DNA of 64,000 nt from Sphingomonas sp. (GCF_017304615.1 NZ_JAFKLZ010000004.1:62001-126000), one strand, 5' to 3'. Shown: positions 27,296-38,911, numbered from the stretch's first letter. Made by a program: numbers and translations. Notes: generated by a model not told the origin, from the letters alone.

Positions 27296-27814
27296 TTACG
27301 ACTGATCCGCTGCAGCCACCTTATGCCGGGCCATATGCGACAGGAAATCCATCTTGCCTAAGGCCAATCCCGCCTTGCGCAGCAAGGCATAGGCCATCGT
27401 CACGTGGAAGTAGAAGTTCGGCAATAACCAGTCTCGAATATCTTCTTCGGACGACATCACGAAGCGTACGCCATTCGGCAATGTCAGATCGACGATGGCG
27501 TTCGCGTCCGCCCAGTCTGCCGGATCGGCTTTATCGATCCGTGCGCGTACAGCCGCTATACGCTCGCGAACCTCCGCCAAGGAACGGTACGCCGTCTCTT
27601 CGAGCGGCTCAGTTTTGCCGCCGACCTGATTCAGCGCCAGCAGCACTTGATTTACCGCTACGCGAATCTGCAGTTCGAGAGGGAACATATCATCCGTGAG
27701 TTTTTCCGCGAGCACATCGTCGTTCATCCCGGCGTCCTGCGCCTTCGCGACGACGCTATCGAGCATATCGAGCATGTCGGCAAAGACCGTGCGGGCGGAA
27801 TCAGCGTATGACAT
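27296..27814 (-). CDS. DUF1993 family protein
   Basis: A 172-residue cytosolic helical protein starting MSYADSARTVFADMLDML. It has the DUF1993 pattern: a central MFPLELQIRVAVNQVLLALN, a Glu-rich LEETAYRSLAEVRERI and a C-terminal LPNFYFHVTMAYALLRKAGLALGKMDF. The fold is predicted to be a DinB-like four-helix bundle; function is unknown. The start at 27814 is preferred, since the frame extends 14 residues upstream without a Shine-Dalgarno. It is followed by metH2, with an 83-bp gap, on the same strand. Confidence 0.8.
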   Translation of the reverse strand: MSYADSARTVFADMLDMLDSVVAKAQDAGMNDDVLAEKLTDDMFPLELQIRVAVNQVLLALNQVGGKTEPLEETAYRSLAEVRERIAAVRARIDKADPADWADANAIVDLTLPNGVRFVMSSEEDIRDWLLPNFYFHVTMAYALLRKAGLALGKMDFLSHMARHKVAAADQS

Positions 27815-27897
27815 GGGCACCTTTCGCGGCGAAATTTCCTTCTGCGCTAAGACCATAAACCGGGCGACGTCCGCAACTGGCCTAGTCCGATGGATTT

Positions 27898-30552
<2,655 letters not shown>

Positions 30553-30572
30553 GTCTGCTTTCTTCGGGCCGC

Positions 30573-31622
30573 TCAGGCGGCCATCGTCATCGGTTCGAGG
30601 CCGGCGAGACGCGTGCGCACGTCGGGCGTCACCACCGTTCGCGGTACCATATCCCGCACGAAATCGGCGATCGCCTTGATGTGCGCGGGCGTCGAGCCAC
30701 AGCACCCGCCGAGCACATTGACTTGCCCCGCTTCGGCCCATTCGCCGACCAGCCCCGCCGTCGTCTCGGGCAGTTCGTCATAAGCGCCGAGCTCGTTGGG
30801 CAACCCGGCGTTAGGATAGACCATGATCAGCGTGTCGGCGATCTCCGACAGTGTCTTGACGTGCGGCCGCAACTGTTCGGCACCGAACGAGCAATTCAGC
30901 CCGATCGTCACCGGCTTGGCGTGCCGGACCGCGTGCCAGAACGCCTCGACCGTATGCCCCGACAGGTTGCGCCCGCTAAGGTCGGTCAGCGTCATCGACA
31001 GCATGATCGGCAGATCGCGCCCCAGGTCGTCGCCCGCCTCGATCGCCGCCATCACGCCCGCCTTGGCGTTGAGCGTGTCGAACACCGTCTCGATCAGGAT
31101 GAAGTCCACCCCACCCTCGACCAGCGCGTCGATCTGCTCGCGATAGACCTGCTTCAGATAATCGAAATCGATCTCGCGAAAGCCGGGATCGTTGACGTCG
31201 GGCGACAGCGACAGCGTCTTGTTGGTCGGTCCGATCGCGCCGGCGACGAACCGGGGCCGGCCGTCCTTCGCCTGGAACTCGTCGGCGACGCGGCGCGCCA
31301 TCCTGGCGGATTCGAGGTTGATCTCGCGAACCAGATGCTCGGCACCGTAATCGGCCTGGCTGATCGAATTGGCCGAAAAGGTGTTGGTTTCGGCAATGTC
31401 CGCGCCCGCCTCGAAATAGGCGCGGTGGATCGATTCCGGCACCTCCGGCTTGGTAAGGGCGAGGATGTCGTTATTGCCCTTCTGGTCATGGGTCAGGCCC
31501 AGCGACCCGGCATAATCCTCTTCCGACAACTTCCAGTTCTGGATCTCCGTCCCGAACGCGCCGTCGGTGATCAGGATACGCTTGGCGGCCTCCGCCAACA
31601 GTTTTTCGCGGGCCGACGTCAT
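30573..31622 (-). CDS. metH: Methionine synthase homocysteine-binding module (MetH part 1)
   Basis: A 349-residue homocysteine S-methyltransferase barrel corresponding to the first domain of MetH. The N terminus [13 protein letters not shown] and the zinc-binding cysteines in [10 protein letters not shown] and [12 protein letters not shown] are intact. It lacks pterin and B12 domains and must act with the downstream 884-residue protein. Such split MetH proteins occur in Alphaproteobacteria, including Caulobacter (family knowledge). The start ATG overlaps the metF stop by 4 bp (31619-31622). Confidence 0.95.
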   Translation of the reverse strand: MTSAREKLLAEAAKRILITDGAFGTEIQNWKLSEEDYAGSLGLTHDQKGNNDILALTKPEVPESIHRAYFEAGADIAETNTFSANSISQADYGAEHLVREINLESARMARRVADEFQAKDGRPRFVAGAIGPTNKTLSLSPDVNDPGFREIDFDYLKQVYREQIDALVEGGVDFILIETVFDTLNAKAGVMAAIEAGDDLGRDLPIMLSMTLTDLSGRNLSGHTVEAFWHAVRHAKPVTIGLNCSFGAEQLRPHVKTLSEIADTLIMVYPNAGLPNELGAYDELPETTAGLVGEWAEAGQVNVLGGCCGSTPAHIKAIADFVRDMVPRTVVTPDVRTRLAGLEPMTMAA

Positions 31623-32557
31623 GCCGCCTCCTCCTGCAATGCGGGCTTCGAACGGATGCCGAGCAGATGGCAGATCGCATAGCTCAGTTCCGCGCGGTTG
31701 AGCGTGTAGAAATGGAAATTACGCACGCCACCCGCATAGAGCCGGCGGCACAGCTCCGCCGCGATCGTCGCAGCGACGAGCTGGCGCGCGGCAGGGTGAT
31801 CGTCGAGTCCATCGAACAGGGTGCCCATCCAGTTGGGCACCGCCGTCCCGCACATCGCCGACATGCGCTGGACGCTGGCGAAGTTCATGACGGGCATGAT
31901 TCCCGGCACGATCTCGGCATCGATCCCCGCCGCCGCGGCGGCGTCGCGGAAGCGGAAGAAGGTATCCGCCTCGTGAAAGAATTGCGTGATCGCGCGCGTA
32001 GCCCCGGCATCGATCTTGCGCTTGAGGTTGTCGAGGTCGTGGCCGCTGTCGGGCGAATCCGGATGGCATTCGGGATAGGCCGCGACCGAAATCTCGAACG
32101 GGTGAAGCTTGCGCAAGCCCGCGACCAGAGCCGCCGCATTCTCATACCCACCGACCGGCGAGGTGAACTTCGTCCCCGCGACCGGCGGATCGCCGCGCAA
32201 TGCGACGATATGGCGCACGCCCGCTTCCCAATAGGCGTTGGCGACGGCGTCGATCTCCTCCCTGGTCGCCTCGACGCAAGTCAGGTGCGCGGCGGCCGGG
32301 ATGCTCGTTTCCTTCGCGATCCGCGCCACCGTCGCGTGGGTGCGCTCGCGCGTCGTCCCGCCGGCGCCATAAGTTACCGACACGAAGCGCGGCCCGAGTG
32401 GGCTGAGCGTCTGCACCGACTCCCACAACGTCTCTTCCATCTTCTCCGTCTTGGGCGGGAAGAATTCGAAGCTTACGGCGGAGTCTCCGGCGAGATCGGC
32501 GAACATCGGCGTCGCCAGCGCCCGCCGTGCCTCAGGCATTTTTTCCACCGACACCAT
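31619..32557 (-). CDS. metF: Methylenetetrahydrofolate reductase
   Basis: A 312-residue FAD-dependent TIM-barrel enzyme reducing 5,10-methylene-THF to 5-methyl-THF, the methyl donor for MetH. It shows SFEFFPPKTEKMEETLW at the N terminus (catalytic Glu), SVTYGAGGTTRERT, HLTCVEATREEID, the LRGDPP motif and RAITQFFHEADTFFRF. ATG at 32557 overlaps the upstream regulator stop (TGATG), giving the normal MetF length of about 300; an 18-residue longer frame runs inside the upstream gene and is rejected. Confidence 0.96.
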   Translation of the reverse strand: MVSVEKMPEARRALATPMFADLAGDSAVSFEFFPPKTEKMEETLWESVQTLSPLGPRFVSVTYGAGGTTRERTHATVARIAKETSIPAAAHLTCVEATREEIDAVANAYWEAGVRHIVALRGDPPVAGTKFTSPVGGYENAAALVAGLRKLHPFEISVAAYPECHPDSPDSGHDLDNLKRKIDAGATRAITQFFHEADTFFRFRDAAAAAGIDAEIVPGIMPVMNFASVQRMSAMCGTAVPNWMGTLFDGLDDHPAARQLVAATIAAELCRRLYAGGVRNFHFYTLNRAELSYAICHLLGIRSKPALQEEAA

Positions 32558-33519
32558 CACGCCGCCTCCTTCACGCGTACTCCAGGCTCGCCGGTCTTGC
32601 GCGCGAGCCACAATTTCACGGTCAATTCGCCGCCCTCCAAGGTCTCTGTCCTGACGGGCGCCAATCCCGCATGCTGGAACCAGCCGAGCATCTGTTCGTC
32701 CGAGAAGCCGAGCCGCGCATGCGCGTCGCGCGTCCGCAGTTCCTCGCGGCCATGCGGCGCGAAATCGACGATCAGCAACCGCCCGCCGGGCGACAGCACC
32801 CGCGCCGCCTCGGCGATCGCCGCATCCGGCGTCTGCGCGAAGTGGAGGACGTGGTGCAGGATCGCCAGATCCGCCGTCCCCGCTTCGAGCGGCAACGCGT
32901 AGAGGTCGGCCTGGCGCAGTTCGGCATGGTCTAGCCCGCGCTCGGTCAGCTTGGCGCGCGCCAGCCGCAGCATCTCACTGCTCCGGTCGATGCCGAGCGC
33001 ATGATCCGCCTGTCCAGCAAACAGTTCGAGCATCCGCCCGGTGCCGGTGCCGATGTCGATCAGCCGATCGACCCGCGCCTCGCCCAGCACCGCGGCCATC
33101 GCCGCCTCGACCTGGCTTTCGGCGATGTGGAGCGAGCGGATCGCGTCCCACTCGCCGGCATTGCTTTCGAACCAGCCCGCCGCGTGCGCCGCGCGGTCGG
33201 CGCGCACCGCCGCTAGTCTTGCCGCATCGGCCTCGGCGCGGGCATGCGCGCGGTCGCCTTCCCAGGCATCGAGCGCGGCGCAGAGCGGACCCACGACATC
33301 GCGCGCGCCCATGGCGACGAACACCCAGGACCCTTCCTTGCGACGCTCGACGATCCCGGCGTCCGAGAGAATTTTGACGTGACGCGAAACGCGCGGCTGG
33401 CTCTGCCCCAGCACTTGCGCCAGTTCGCCGACGGACAGCTCCATCGACCGTACCAGCGCGACGATGCGGAGCCGCGTCGAATCGGCCAGTGCGCGGAAGA
33501 TGTCGAGCGTGTTCGGCAT
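32557..33519 (-). CDS. ArsR-family regulator fused to SAM-dependent methyltransferase domain (candidate methionine-cycle repressor)
   Basis: A 320-residue two-domain protein. Residues 1-85 form an ArsR winged helix (STRLRIVALVRSMELSVGEL, GQSQPRVSRHVKILSDAGIV). Residues 140-300 form a class I methyltransferase with the SAM loop LIDIGTGTGRMLELFAG, LGIDRSSEMLRLAR and a motif IV-like LHHVLHF. It is the first gene of the operon with metF and the two metH genes, all with overlapping or near-overlapping ends. The 22-bp palindrome 11 bp before its start suggests autorepression. The likely ligand is SAM or SAH sensed by the methyltransferase fold, as for SahR-type regulators (inference). Confidence 0.88.
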   Translation of the reverse strand: MPNTLDIFRALADSTRLRIVALVRSMELSVGELAQVLGQSQPRVSRHVKILSDAGIVERRKEGSWVFVAMGARDVVGPLCAALDAWEGDRAHARAEADAARLAAVRADRAAHAAGWFESNAGEWDAIRSLHIAESQVEAAMAAVLGEARVDRLIDIGTGTGRMLELFAGQADHALGIDRSSEMLRLARAKLTERGLDHAELRQADLYALPLEAGTADLAILHHVLHFAQTPDAAIAEAARVLSPGGRLLIVDFAPHGREELRTRDAHARLGFSDEQMLGWFQHAGLAPVRTETLEGGELTVKLWLARKTGEPGVRVKEAA

Positions 33520-33529
33520 GTCGCATATA

Positions 33530-33551
33530 GATATAAAGATATCTTTATATC
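33530..33551. promoter_or_regulatory. 22-bp perfect palindrome, operator of the met operon
   Basis: The half-site GATATAAAGAT (33530-33540) is followed directly by its exact reverse complement ATCTTTATATC (33541-33551). This AT-rich island stands in otherwise GC-rich DNA. It ends 11 bp upstream of the start codon at 33519, so a bound ArsR dimer would cover the promoter or transcription start of the methionine operon. Confidence 0.85.
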
Positions 33552-33570
33552 ACGTCAACGCGTTGCGCGC

Positions 33571-33595
33571 GGAACGGGCGCGGCGTAGCAGGGTT
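33571..33595 (+). promoter_or_regulatory. Candidate EcfG (general stress sigma factor) promoter
   Basis: GGAAC (33571-33575), a 17-bp spacer and GTT (33593-33595) match the EcfG-type -35/-10 pattern GGAAC-N16/17-GTT of Alphaproteobacteria. It would start transcription near 33602, about 20 nt before the lipoprotein gene, whose Shine-Dalgarno AGGAG is at 33611-33615. Confidence 0.5.
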
Positions 33596-33623
33596 CATCG
33601 CTTTCCAGCCAGGAGATTTCGTC

Positions 33624-33899
33624 GTGAACAAGGCCCTGATCCCGCTCGCCTTCGCCGCCACGCTCGGCCTCGCCGCTTGCGGCCAGAAGGCACAGGACGA
33701 GACCGCGGGGGCCGCCAACACCCTGTCCGCAGACGCCAACGCGACGATGGCCAAGGCCGCCAGCGACGTAGACGCCGCCGCCGACAAGGCGTTCGGTGCA
33801 GCCGAGAACAGCATGGACAAGGTCGGCAACGTCGCGACCGACGCTCGGAAAAAGGCGGGCGCGGCGGCAAAGGACGTCGGCAACGAGATCGAGGATTGA
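33624..33899 (+). CDS. Small LEA-like alanine-rich lipoprotein
   Basis: A 91-residue protein beginning at GTG 33624 behind AGGAG. A signal with lipobox GLAAC predicts lipidation at residue 19. The mature part is an Ala/Lys/Asp-rich amphipathic helix with repeating AADKAFGAAENSMDKVGN and DARKKAGAAAKDVGNEIED patterns, like LEA/YtxH-type stress proteins. It has no known enzymatic motif. A GGAAC-N17-GTT promoter candidate lies upstream, fitting a general-stress role (inference). It overlaps the next lipoprotein gene (TGATG). Confidence 0.75.
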   Translation: MNKALIPLAFAATLGLAACGQKAQDETAGAANTLSADANATMAKAASDVDAAADKAFGAAENSMDKVGNVATDARKKAGAAAKDVGNEIED

Positions 33900-34093
33900 T
33901 GCGCGCCCCCCTTCCCCTGACCTGCTTCCTGCTTCTCGCCGCGTGCGGGTCGCACAACGACGACGCCGGCAGCGTCTCGCCTGAGGAAGACCGCCTGCTC
34001 AACGAAGCGGCCTCATCGCTCGACGTAAATTCTGCGGCCGCGCCCGACACTGGTGCGGACGCCAACACCACCGATTCAGGGAACGCCCAATGA
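33899..34093 (+). CDS. Very small lipoprotein, unknown function
   Basis: A 64-residue protein: signal MRAPLPLTCFLLLAAC with lipobox LLAAC (Cys16), then a short acidic, Asn/Asp/Thr-rich, probably disordered mature segment of about 48 residues. ATG at 33899 overlaps the preceding stop and its own stop overlaps the aldo/keto reductase start (ATGA), which supports real translation. No family recognised. Confidence 0.6.
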   Translation: MRAPLPLTCFLLLAACGSHNDDAGSVSPEEDRLLNEAASSLDVNSAAAPDTGADANTTDSGNAQ

Positions 34094-35040
34094 CCGAAAG
34101 TCGCCGCCTCGGCGCGAGCCACCTCCACACGCCCAAGCTCTGCCTCGGCGGCAACGTGTTCGGCTGGACCGCCGACAAGGCGACCAGCTTTGCCGTGCTC
34201 GACGCGTTCGCCGATGCGGGCGGGACGCTGGTCGACACCGCCGACGTCTATTCGGCGTGGGTGCCCGGCCATAAGGGCGGCGAGTCGGAGACCGTGATCG
34301 GCGAATGGCTCAAGTCGAGCGGCCGAAAGATGGGCGTCGCCACCAAGGTCGGGATGCTGCCCTGGACCGGCGACGACGGCACCACGCTCAGCCCGGCCGC
34401 GATCGCGGCGGCGTGCGACGCCTCGCTGCGCCGGCTCGGGGTGGAGCAAATCGCGCTCTACTACGCCCATCGCGACGACGAGGTGACGCCGCAGGAAGCC
34501 TATATGGAGGCCTTCGCCAAGCTGGTGGCGGCGGGCAAGGTCGCGACTCTCGGCGCGTCCAACTTCCACGCCGCGCGGCTCAAATCGGCCAACGACATCG
34601 CACGCAAGGCCGGCGCGCCGCATTTCCAGGCGCTCCAACCCGAATACAATCTGCTCAGCCGCCACGCGTTCGAGGGCGAGCTTCAGGACTATTGCGTCGA
34701 ACATAATATCGGCGTGCTGCCCTATTACGGCCTCGCGTCCGGCTATCTGACCGGCAAATACCGCTCCGCCGACGATTTCGGGAAAAGCGTGCGCGGCGGG
34801 CGCATGCAGGCGTATCTCGACGGCAAGGGTCCGTCGGTGCTCGCCGCGATGGACGAGGTGGTGGCGGAAACCGGCGCGACGCTGGCGCAAATCGCGCTGG
34901 CATGGCTGGCGGCGCAACCCGGCGTCACCGCGCCGATCGCCAGCGCGACCAGCGTCAGGCAGCTCGAGGAATTGCTCCCCGCGATGGACCTGGCGCTCAC
35001 GCCCGCGCAGCTCGAAAAGCTCGACGCCGCCGGCGCCTGA
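34090..35040 (+). CDS. Aldo/keto reductase
   Basis: A 316-residue (alpha/beta)8 NADPH-dependent oxidoreductase. The tetrad is visible as Asp/Tyr in LVDTADVYSAW, Lys in VATKVGMLP and His in LYYAHRDDEV. The C-terminal cofactor region reads APIASATSVRQLEELLPAM. It falls in the AKR11/YajO-like group with GESETVIGEWLK. It probably reduces toxic aldehydes or ketones; the substrate is not known. It is coupled by ATGA to the small lipoprotein and followed after 13 bp by the PP2C gene, suggesting one stress-related operon. Confidence 0.9.
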   Translation: MTESRRLGASHLHTPKLCLGGNVFGWTADKATSFAVLDAFADAGGTLVDTADVYSAWVPGHKGGESETVIGEWLKSSGRKMGVATKVGMLPWTGDDGTTLSPAAIAAACDASLRRLGVEQIALYYAHRDDEVTPQEAYMEAFAKLVAAGKVATLGASNFHAARLKSANDIARKAGAPHFQALQPEYNLLSRHAFEGELQDYCVEHNIGVLPYYGLASGYLTGKYRSADDFGKSVRGGRMQAYLDGKGPSVLAAMDEVVAETGATLAQIALAWLAAQPGVTAPIASATSVRQLEELLPAMDLALTPAQLEKLDAAGA

Positions 35041-35053
35041 ACGGAGACGGGCG

Positions 35054-35875
35054 ATGCATCTCGACATCGTCCAGTCGCTGTCGATCGCGGGCGACGCCGC
35101 CAAGGCAAACGACGACCGCACCGGCGCGGGGCATGCGCGCGCCTGGATCATCGACGGCGCGACCGATCTCGGCGATGCGGGGCTGCTCGGCGATCGCGGC
35201 GGCGCAGCGTGGATCGCGGCAGAAGCCGACCGCGCCTTCGCCGCGGCTCCGCCCGGATCGATCGAAGCGACGTGCCGCTTCGTCTTCGAAACGGTCGCCG
35301 CCCGCTTCGCTCAGGACCGCACGCGCCCGCCCGAGGCATGGGAAATTCCGTCTGCTGCGTTTCTCACCATCTCCGTTGCCGACAATGCGCTCGACTGCGC
35401 GTGGCTCGGCGATTGCCCTGGCCTGCTGATCCGCGACGGTGTGGCGATCCCGATCGGCCCGGCGGTCGATGTCCGCGACGACGAAAGCGACCTCGCACGC
35501 AGCGTCGCACATCACGGGCTCGGGTCGGTGCGTCGCGCGGCGCCGGTGCTGGAAACGCTACGCACTGTCCGCGTCAACCCGGACCGCCGCATCCTGGGCA
35601 TCGATCCGGCAGGTGCGGATCATATCCTCTATTCGAGCCAGCCTTGCGTCGCGGGCGACGAATTGCTGCTAATGACCGACGGATTCAGTGCCGCGATTGA
35701 CCTCTATCGCCTGTTCGCGCGACGGGACCTTCCGACCCTACTCGCCAACGAAGGCCTGCACGGAATCGCCGCCCGCCTGCGCACGGCCGAGGAATCCGAT
35801 CCCGACTGTGCACGTTGGCCGCGCTTCAAACGAGGTGACGACGCCACCGCGATTTGGCTGCGCATCGCCGGCTGA
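35054..35875 (+). CDS. PP2C-family serine/threonine phosphatase-like protein
   Basis: A 273-residue protein with PP2C metal-binding landmarks: ANDDRTGAG near residue 20, WIIDGATDLGDAG (Asp for the M1/M2 metals), AWLGDCPGLLIRDG, LLLMTDGFSAAIDLY and the terminal KRGDDATAIWLRI. It is compact compared with typical 230-300-residue stand-alone PP2C domains, and no transmembrane part is present. It probably dephosphorylates Ser/Thr proteins; no partner kinase is encoded nearby. It follows the aldo/keto reductase by 13 bp. Confidence 0.83.
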   Translation: MHLDIVQSLSIAGDAAKANDDRTGAGHARAWIIDGATDLGDAGLLGDRGGAAWIAAEADRAFAAAPPGSIEATCRFVFETVAARFAQDRTRPPEAWEIPSAAFLTISVADNALDCAWLGDCPGLLIRDGVAIPIGPAVDVRDDESDLARSVAHHGLGSVRRAAPVLETLRTVRVNPDRRILGIDPAGADHILYSSQPCVAGDELLLMTDGFSAAIDLYRLFARRDLPTLLANEGLHGIAARLRTAEESDPDCARWPRFKRGDDATAIWLRIAG

Positions 35876-35932
35876 CTTGCCCCGCGCGCAGCCGCGCCAT
35901 AGCGTGCGGCAAAAGATAATCGGGAGAGAGAT

Positions 35933-38149
35933 GTGACCGACCGCGACCCGACCGCCGCGCCACACGCGCCGTTCTGGCCCAGCGGTTCAAAGCCGCCGGC
36001 GGGCGCGCCCAACATCGTCGTCATCCTGTTCGACGATGTCGGCCTGTCCGATTTCGGCTGCTACGGTTCCCCGATCGCCACCCCCGCGATCGACGCGATC
36101 GCAGCCAAAGGTGTGCGTTATTCGAGCTTTCATACGACGGCGATGTGCTCGACGACGCGCGCCGCATTGCTGACCGGGCGCAACCATCATTCGGTCGGCA
36201 TGGGCTGCCTCGCCAATTTCGACAGCGGCTATCCGGGGTACCGCGGCAAGATCGCGCGGGAGGCCGGCACGCTGCCCGAAATGCTCAAGCCCCATGGCTA
36301 CAACGCCTATTTCGTCGGCAAGTGGCATGTCACGCCAGCAAGTGAGGTCGGCCCGACCGGCCCGCACAACGGCTGGCCGCTCGGCCGGGGGTTCGACCAT
36401 TTCTATGGCTTTCTCGATGCCGAGACCGACCAGTTCGCGCCCGAACTGGTGCGCGACAACACGCCCGTCGCGCCGCCGGGCACGTTCGACACCGGCTATC
36501 ACCTGACCGAAGATCTCACGGACGAAGCGGTCCGCTTCATGGCCGATCACGTCGCAGCCAAGCCCGACAAGCCGTTCCTTCTCTGGTTCGCTCCCGGTGC
36601 GTGCCATGCCCCGCACCAGGCCCCGCGCGACCTGATCCTGAAATACGACGCGATGTTCGCCCATGGCTGGGACAAGGAGCGCGAGTTGCGGCTGGCGCGG
36701 ATGATCGCGATGGGACTAGTACCCGTCGACACCACGCTCCCACCGCGCAACGACTTCGTCCAGTCCTGGGCCGATCTCGATCCCGACACGCAACGCCTCG
36801 CGACCCGATTGCAAGGCGCCTATGCCGCGATGCTCGACCATGCCGACCAGCATATCGCGCGGCTCATGGCGTTCCTCGACGCGGCGGGGCTGACCGACGA
36901 CACGCTGATCCTCGTCCTGTCCGACAATGGCGCGAGCCAGGAAGGGATGATCCAGGGCTTCGTCAACGCGATGGGTCCGTACAATATGCGGCCCGAGATG
37001 CTCGCGGAAAAGCTCGCGCGGATCGATGACATCGGCGGGCCCGATAGCCACAGCAACTTTCCGCTCGGATGGGCGATGGCATCCAACACGCCGGTGCGGC
37101 GCTACAAGCAGAACACGCATGGCGGCGGTATCCGCGACCCGTTGTTGGTCAGCTGGCCGAGCCGGTTGCCGGCGCGCGGCGAGGTGCGGCACCAGTTCGC
37201 GCACGCCGTCGATGTTGTGCCGACCCTGCTGGAACTGATCGGGATCGCGCCGCCCGATAGCGTTGCAGGCGTCCCGCAAATGCCGCTCGAAGGCGTCAGC
37301 TTCGCCAAGTCGCTGACCGATGCCGCTGCGCCCGAGCGCGACACGCCGCAATATTTCGAGATGTTCGGGCATCGCGGCATCATCCATCGCGGGTGGAAAG
37401 CGGTGGCGTTCCACCCGCCCGGCACGCCCTATTCCGCAGACAAATGGGAGCTGTTCGACCTCTCGGCTGATTTCGCGGAGACCAACAATCTAGCCGAGCA
37501 ACATCCTGAAAAACTGGCGGAACTGATCGAACTGTGGTGGCGCGAGGCTGAGGCGCACCAGGTCCTGCCGCTCGACGACCGCTTCGGGCCGCGCTTCGCG
37601 GAGAATGCCGCGCGGCACCTCGGAGCGCGGCGCGTCTTCACCTTCCACCGCGGCATGGGCCACATCCCGAGCGACATCGCCCCCGATTTGCGCGCGCGCA
37701 GCTATCGCATCGAGGCTCACGCGCGGATCGCGGCGGGGGACCAGGGCGTGCTGATCGCGCACGGCGACATGACCTGCGGCTACAGCCTCTACGTCAAGGA
37801 TGGGCGGCTGCACTACGACGTCAATGTCGGCGAGCACCAGATCGTATCGAGCGACGCCCCCGTCCCCGCCGGCGAACACGTGTTCGGCGCGCACGTCACC
37901 CATGGCGACGTCAAGCAGGTGACGCTGACGGTCGATGGCGAGCCGGTCGGCAGCGGTACGATCCACTTCGGGTTCGTCAACTTCATCAGCTGGTCGGGGC
38001 TCGACATCGGGCACGACCGGTCGAGTCCAGTGTCGCATTATCCCGCGCCGTTCCGCTTCAGCGGCGAATTGTCGAAGGTCGTCGTGACGATCGAAGACGA
38101 GCAAGGCGACGCCGAGGGCGCGGCGCAGGCTGTGCTGGCGCGCGAATAG
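35933..38149 (+). CDS. Arylsulfatase-like sulfatase with non-canonical CSTTR motif
   Basis: A 738-residue sulfatase of the large bacterial arylsulfatase group. Metal-binding Asp residues are in ILFDDVGLSDFGCYG; the formylglycine-type Cys72 lies in TTAMCSTTRAALLTGRNHH; downstream are FVGKWH, SDNGASQEG and TPVRRYKQNTHGGGIR. About 140 extra C-terminal residues form a beta-rich domain. The canonical consensus is C-x-P/A-x-R; here the third position is Thr, so maturation by a standard formylglycine-generating enzyme is uncertain. No signal peptide is visible. Start is GTG at 35933 after GGGAGAGAG. Confidence 0.88.
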   Translation: MTDRDPTAAPHAPFWPSGSKPPAGAPNIVVILFDDVGLSDFGCYGSPIATPAIDAIAAKGVRYSSFHTTAMCSTTRAALLTGRNHHSVGMGCLANFDSGYPGYRGKIAREAGTLPEMLKPHGYNAYFVGKWHVTPASEVGPTGPHNGWPLGRGFDHFYGFLDAETDQFAPELVRDNTPVAPPGTFDTGYHLTEDLTDEAVRFMADHVAAKPDKPFLLWFAPGACHAPHQAPRDLILKYDAMFAHGWDKERELRLARMIAMGLVPVDTTLPPRNDFVQSWADLDPDTQRLATRLQGAYAAMLDHADQHIARLMAFLDAAGLTDDTLILVLSDNGASQEGMIQGFVNAMGPYNMRPEMLAEKLARIDDIGGPDSHSNFPLGWAMASNTPVRRYKQNTHGGGIRDPLLVSWPSRLPARGEVRHQFAHAVDVVPTLLELIGIAPPDSVAGVPQMPLEGVSFAKSLTDAAAPERDTPQYFEMFGHRGIIHRGWKAVAFHPPGTPYSADKWELFDLSADFAETNNLAEQHPEKLAELIELWWREAEAHQVLPLDDRFGPRFAENAARHLGARRVFTFHRGMGHIPSDIAPDLRARSYRIEAHARIAAGDQGVLIAHGDMTCGYSLYVKDGRLHYDVNVGEHQIVSSDAPVPAGEHVFGAHVTHGDVKQVTLTVDGEPVGSGTIHFGFVNFISWSGLDIGHDRSSPVSHYPAPFRFSGELSKVVVTIEDEQGDAEGAAQAVLARE

Positions 38150-38215
38150 CAACGGCCGGTGCTGCCGTGACAGGGAGCCGTTGCGCCCGGTCCGGGACCG
38201 GCTAAGGGCCGGAGC

Positions 38216-38698
38216 ATGATGCGCCCCCTGTTCGCCGCCATGCTCGCCCTCCCCTTGTTGGGCAATGCCGATCCCGATTTGGCCGGCATCCGTGGGGTAA
38301 TCGACACCTTCCGCGTCGCTATCATCGCCAAGGACAAGGCGGCGCTCGAACGGCTGCCGGCAACCGACACCATCAGTTTCATCGCGTCGATCGACCCGCC
38401 CACGCTCGCCCGCCTGCGTCAGCGCCGCCCCGATGCAAAGCGCATCTTCCCAAGCAGCTATGCCGAATTCGTCAAGGGCGTCGTCACCGACCCGACCCGG
38501 CAGGAAGAAAAATTCTCCAACATCCGCATCCATTCCGACTGGGCCGTCGCAACCGTTTGGTTCGATTACAGCTTCCTCGAAAACGGCAAGGTATCGAATT
38601 GGGGCCACGAAAGCTGGGGGCTGGTCCGCACCGACGATGGGTGGCGGATCAGCTCGATCATCTATTCGATCGCGCTGCCGGCGCCGGCGAAGCAGTAG
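38216..38698 (+). CDS. Exported NTF2-like (DUF4440/SnoaL-type) protein
   Basis: A 160-residue protein with a short signal-like N terminus (MRPLFAAMLALPLLGNA). The mature part has an NTF2-like pattern: helix GIRGVIDTFRVAIIAKDKAALE, then strands FSNIRIHSDWAVATVWFDYSF and SWGLVRTDDGWRISSIIYS. The family includes binding proteins and isomerases; no catalytic residues can be assigned. It has two adjacent Met codons at 38216 and 38219. It lies downstream of the sulfatase without overlap (66 bp). Confidence 0.68.
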   Translation: MMRPLFAAMLALPLLGNADPDLAGIRGVIDTFRVAIIAKDKAALERLPATDTISFIASIDPPTLARLRQRRPDAKRIFPSSYAEFVKGVVTDPTRQEEKFSNIRIHSDWAVATVWFDYSFLENGKVSNWGHESWGLVRTDDGWRISSIIYSIALPAPAKQ

Positions 38699-38839
38699 GA
38701 CGGGCCTGGCATCCCCCGGCGGAGGCCGACTCGCCTGCGTTCGAGAGTCGGCGGAGAGAGAAGGACGGCCCGGGAGAAGGAGTTTCCCCGAGCCGTCCGC
38801 ATCCTCTCCCAAGGATGACCCGGTGATTTCCTTTTCGTC

Positions 38840-38911
38840 ACCCCGGCCTTGAGCCGGGGTCCCGCTTCTCCATAGAGAAGAACGAAGCGGGATGCCGGAT
38901 CAAGTCCGGCA
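38840..38911. repeat. Composite intergenic hairpin element (REP-like), likely bidirectional terminator
   Basis: Three dyads lie in a row: ACCCCGGC/GCCGGGGT (38840-38860), CCCGCTTCTC-type arms with CTTCTC/GAGAAG (38861-38891), and TGCCGGA/TCCGGCA (38893-38911). The outer flanks GTCA and TGAC are also complementary. The element fills the spacer between two convergent genes. Such GTCA-CCCCGG...TGAC units are common intergenic repeats in sphingomonad genomes (general knowledge). Only one copy is seen in this window. Confidence 0.65.
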
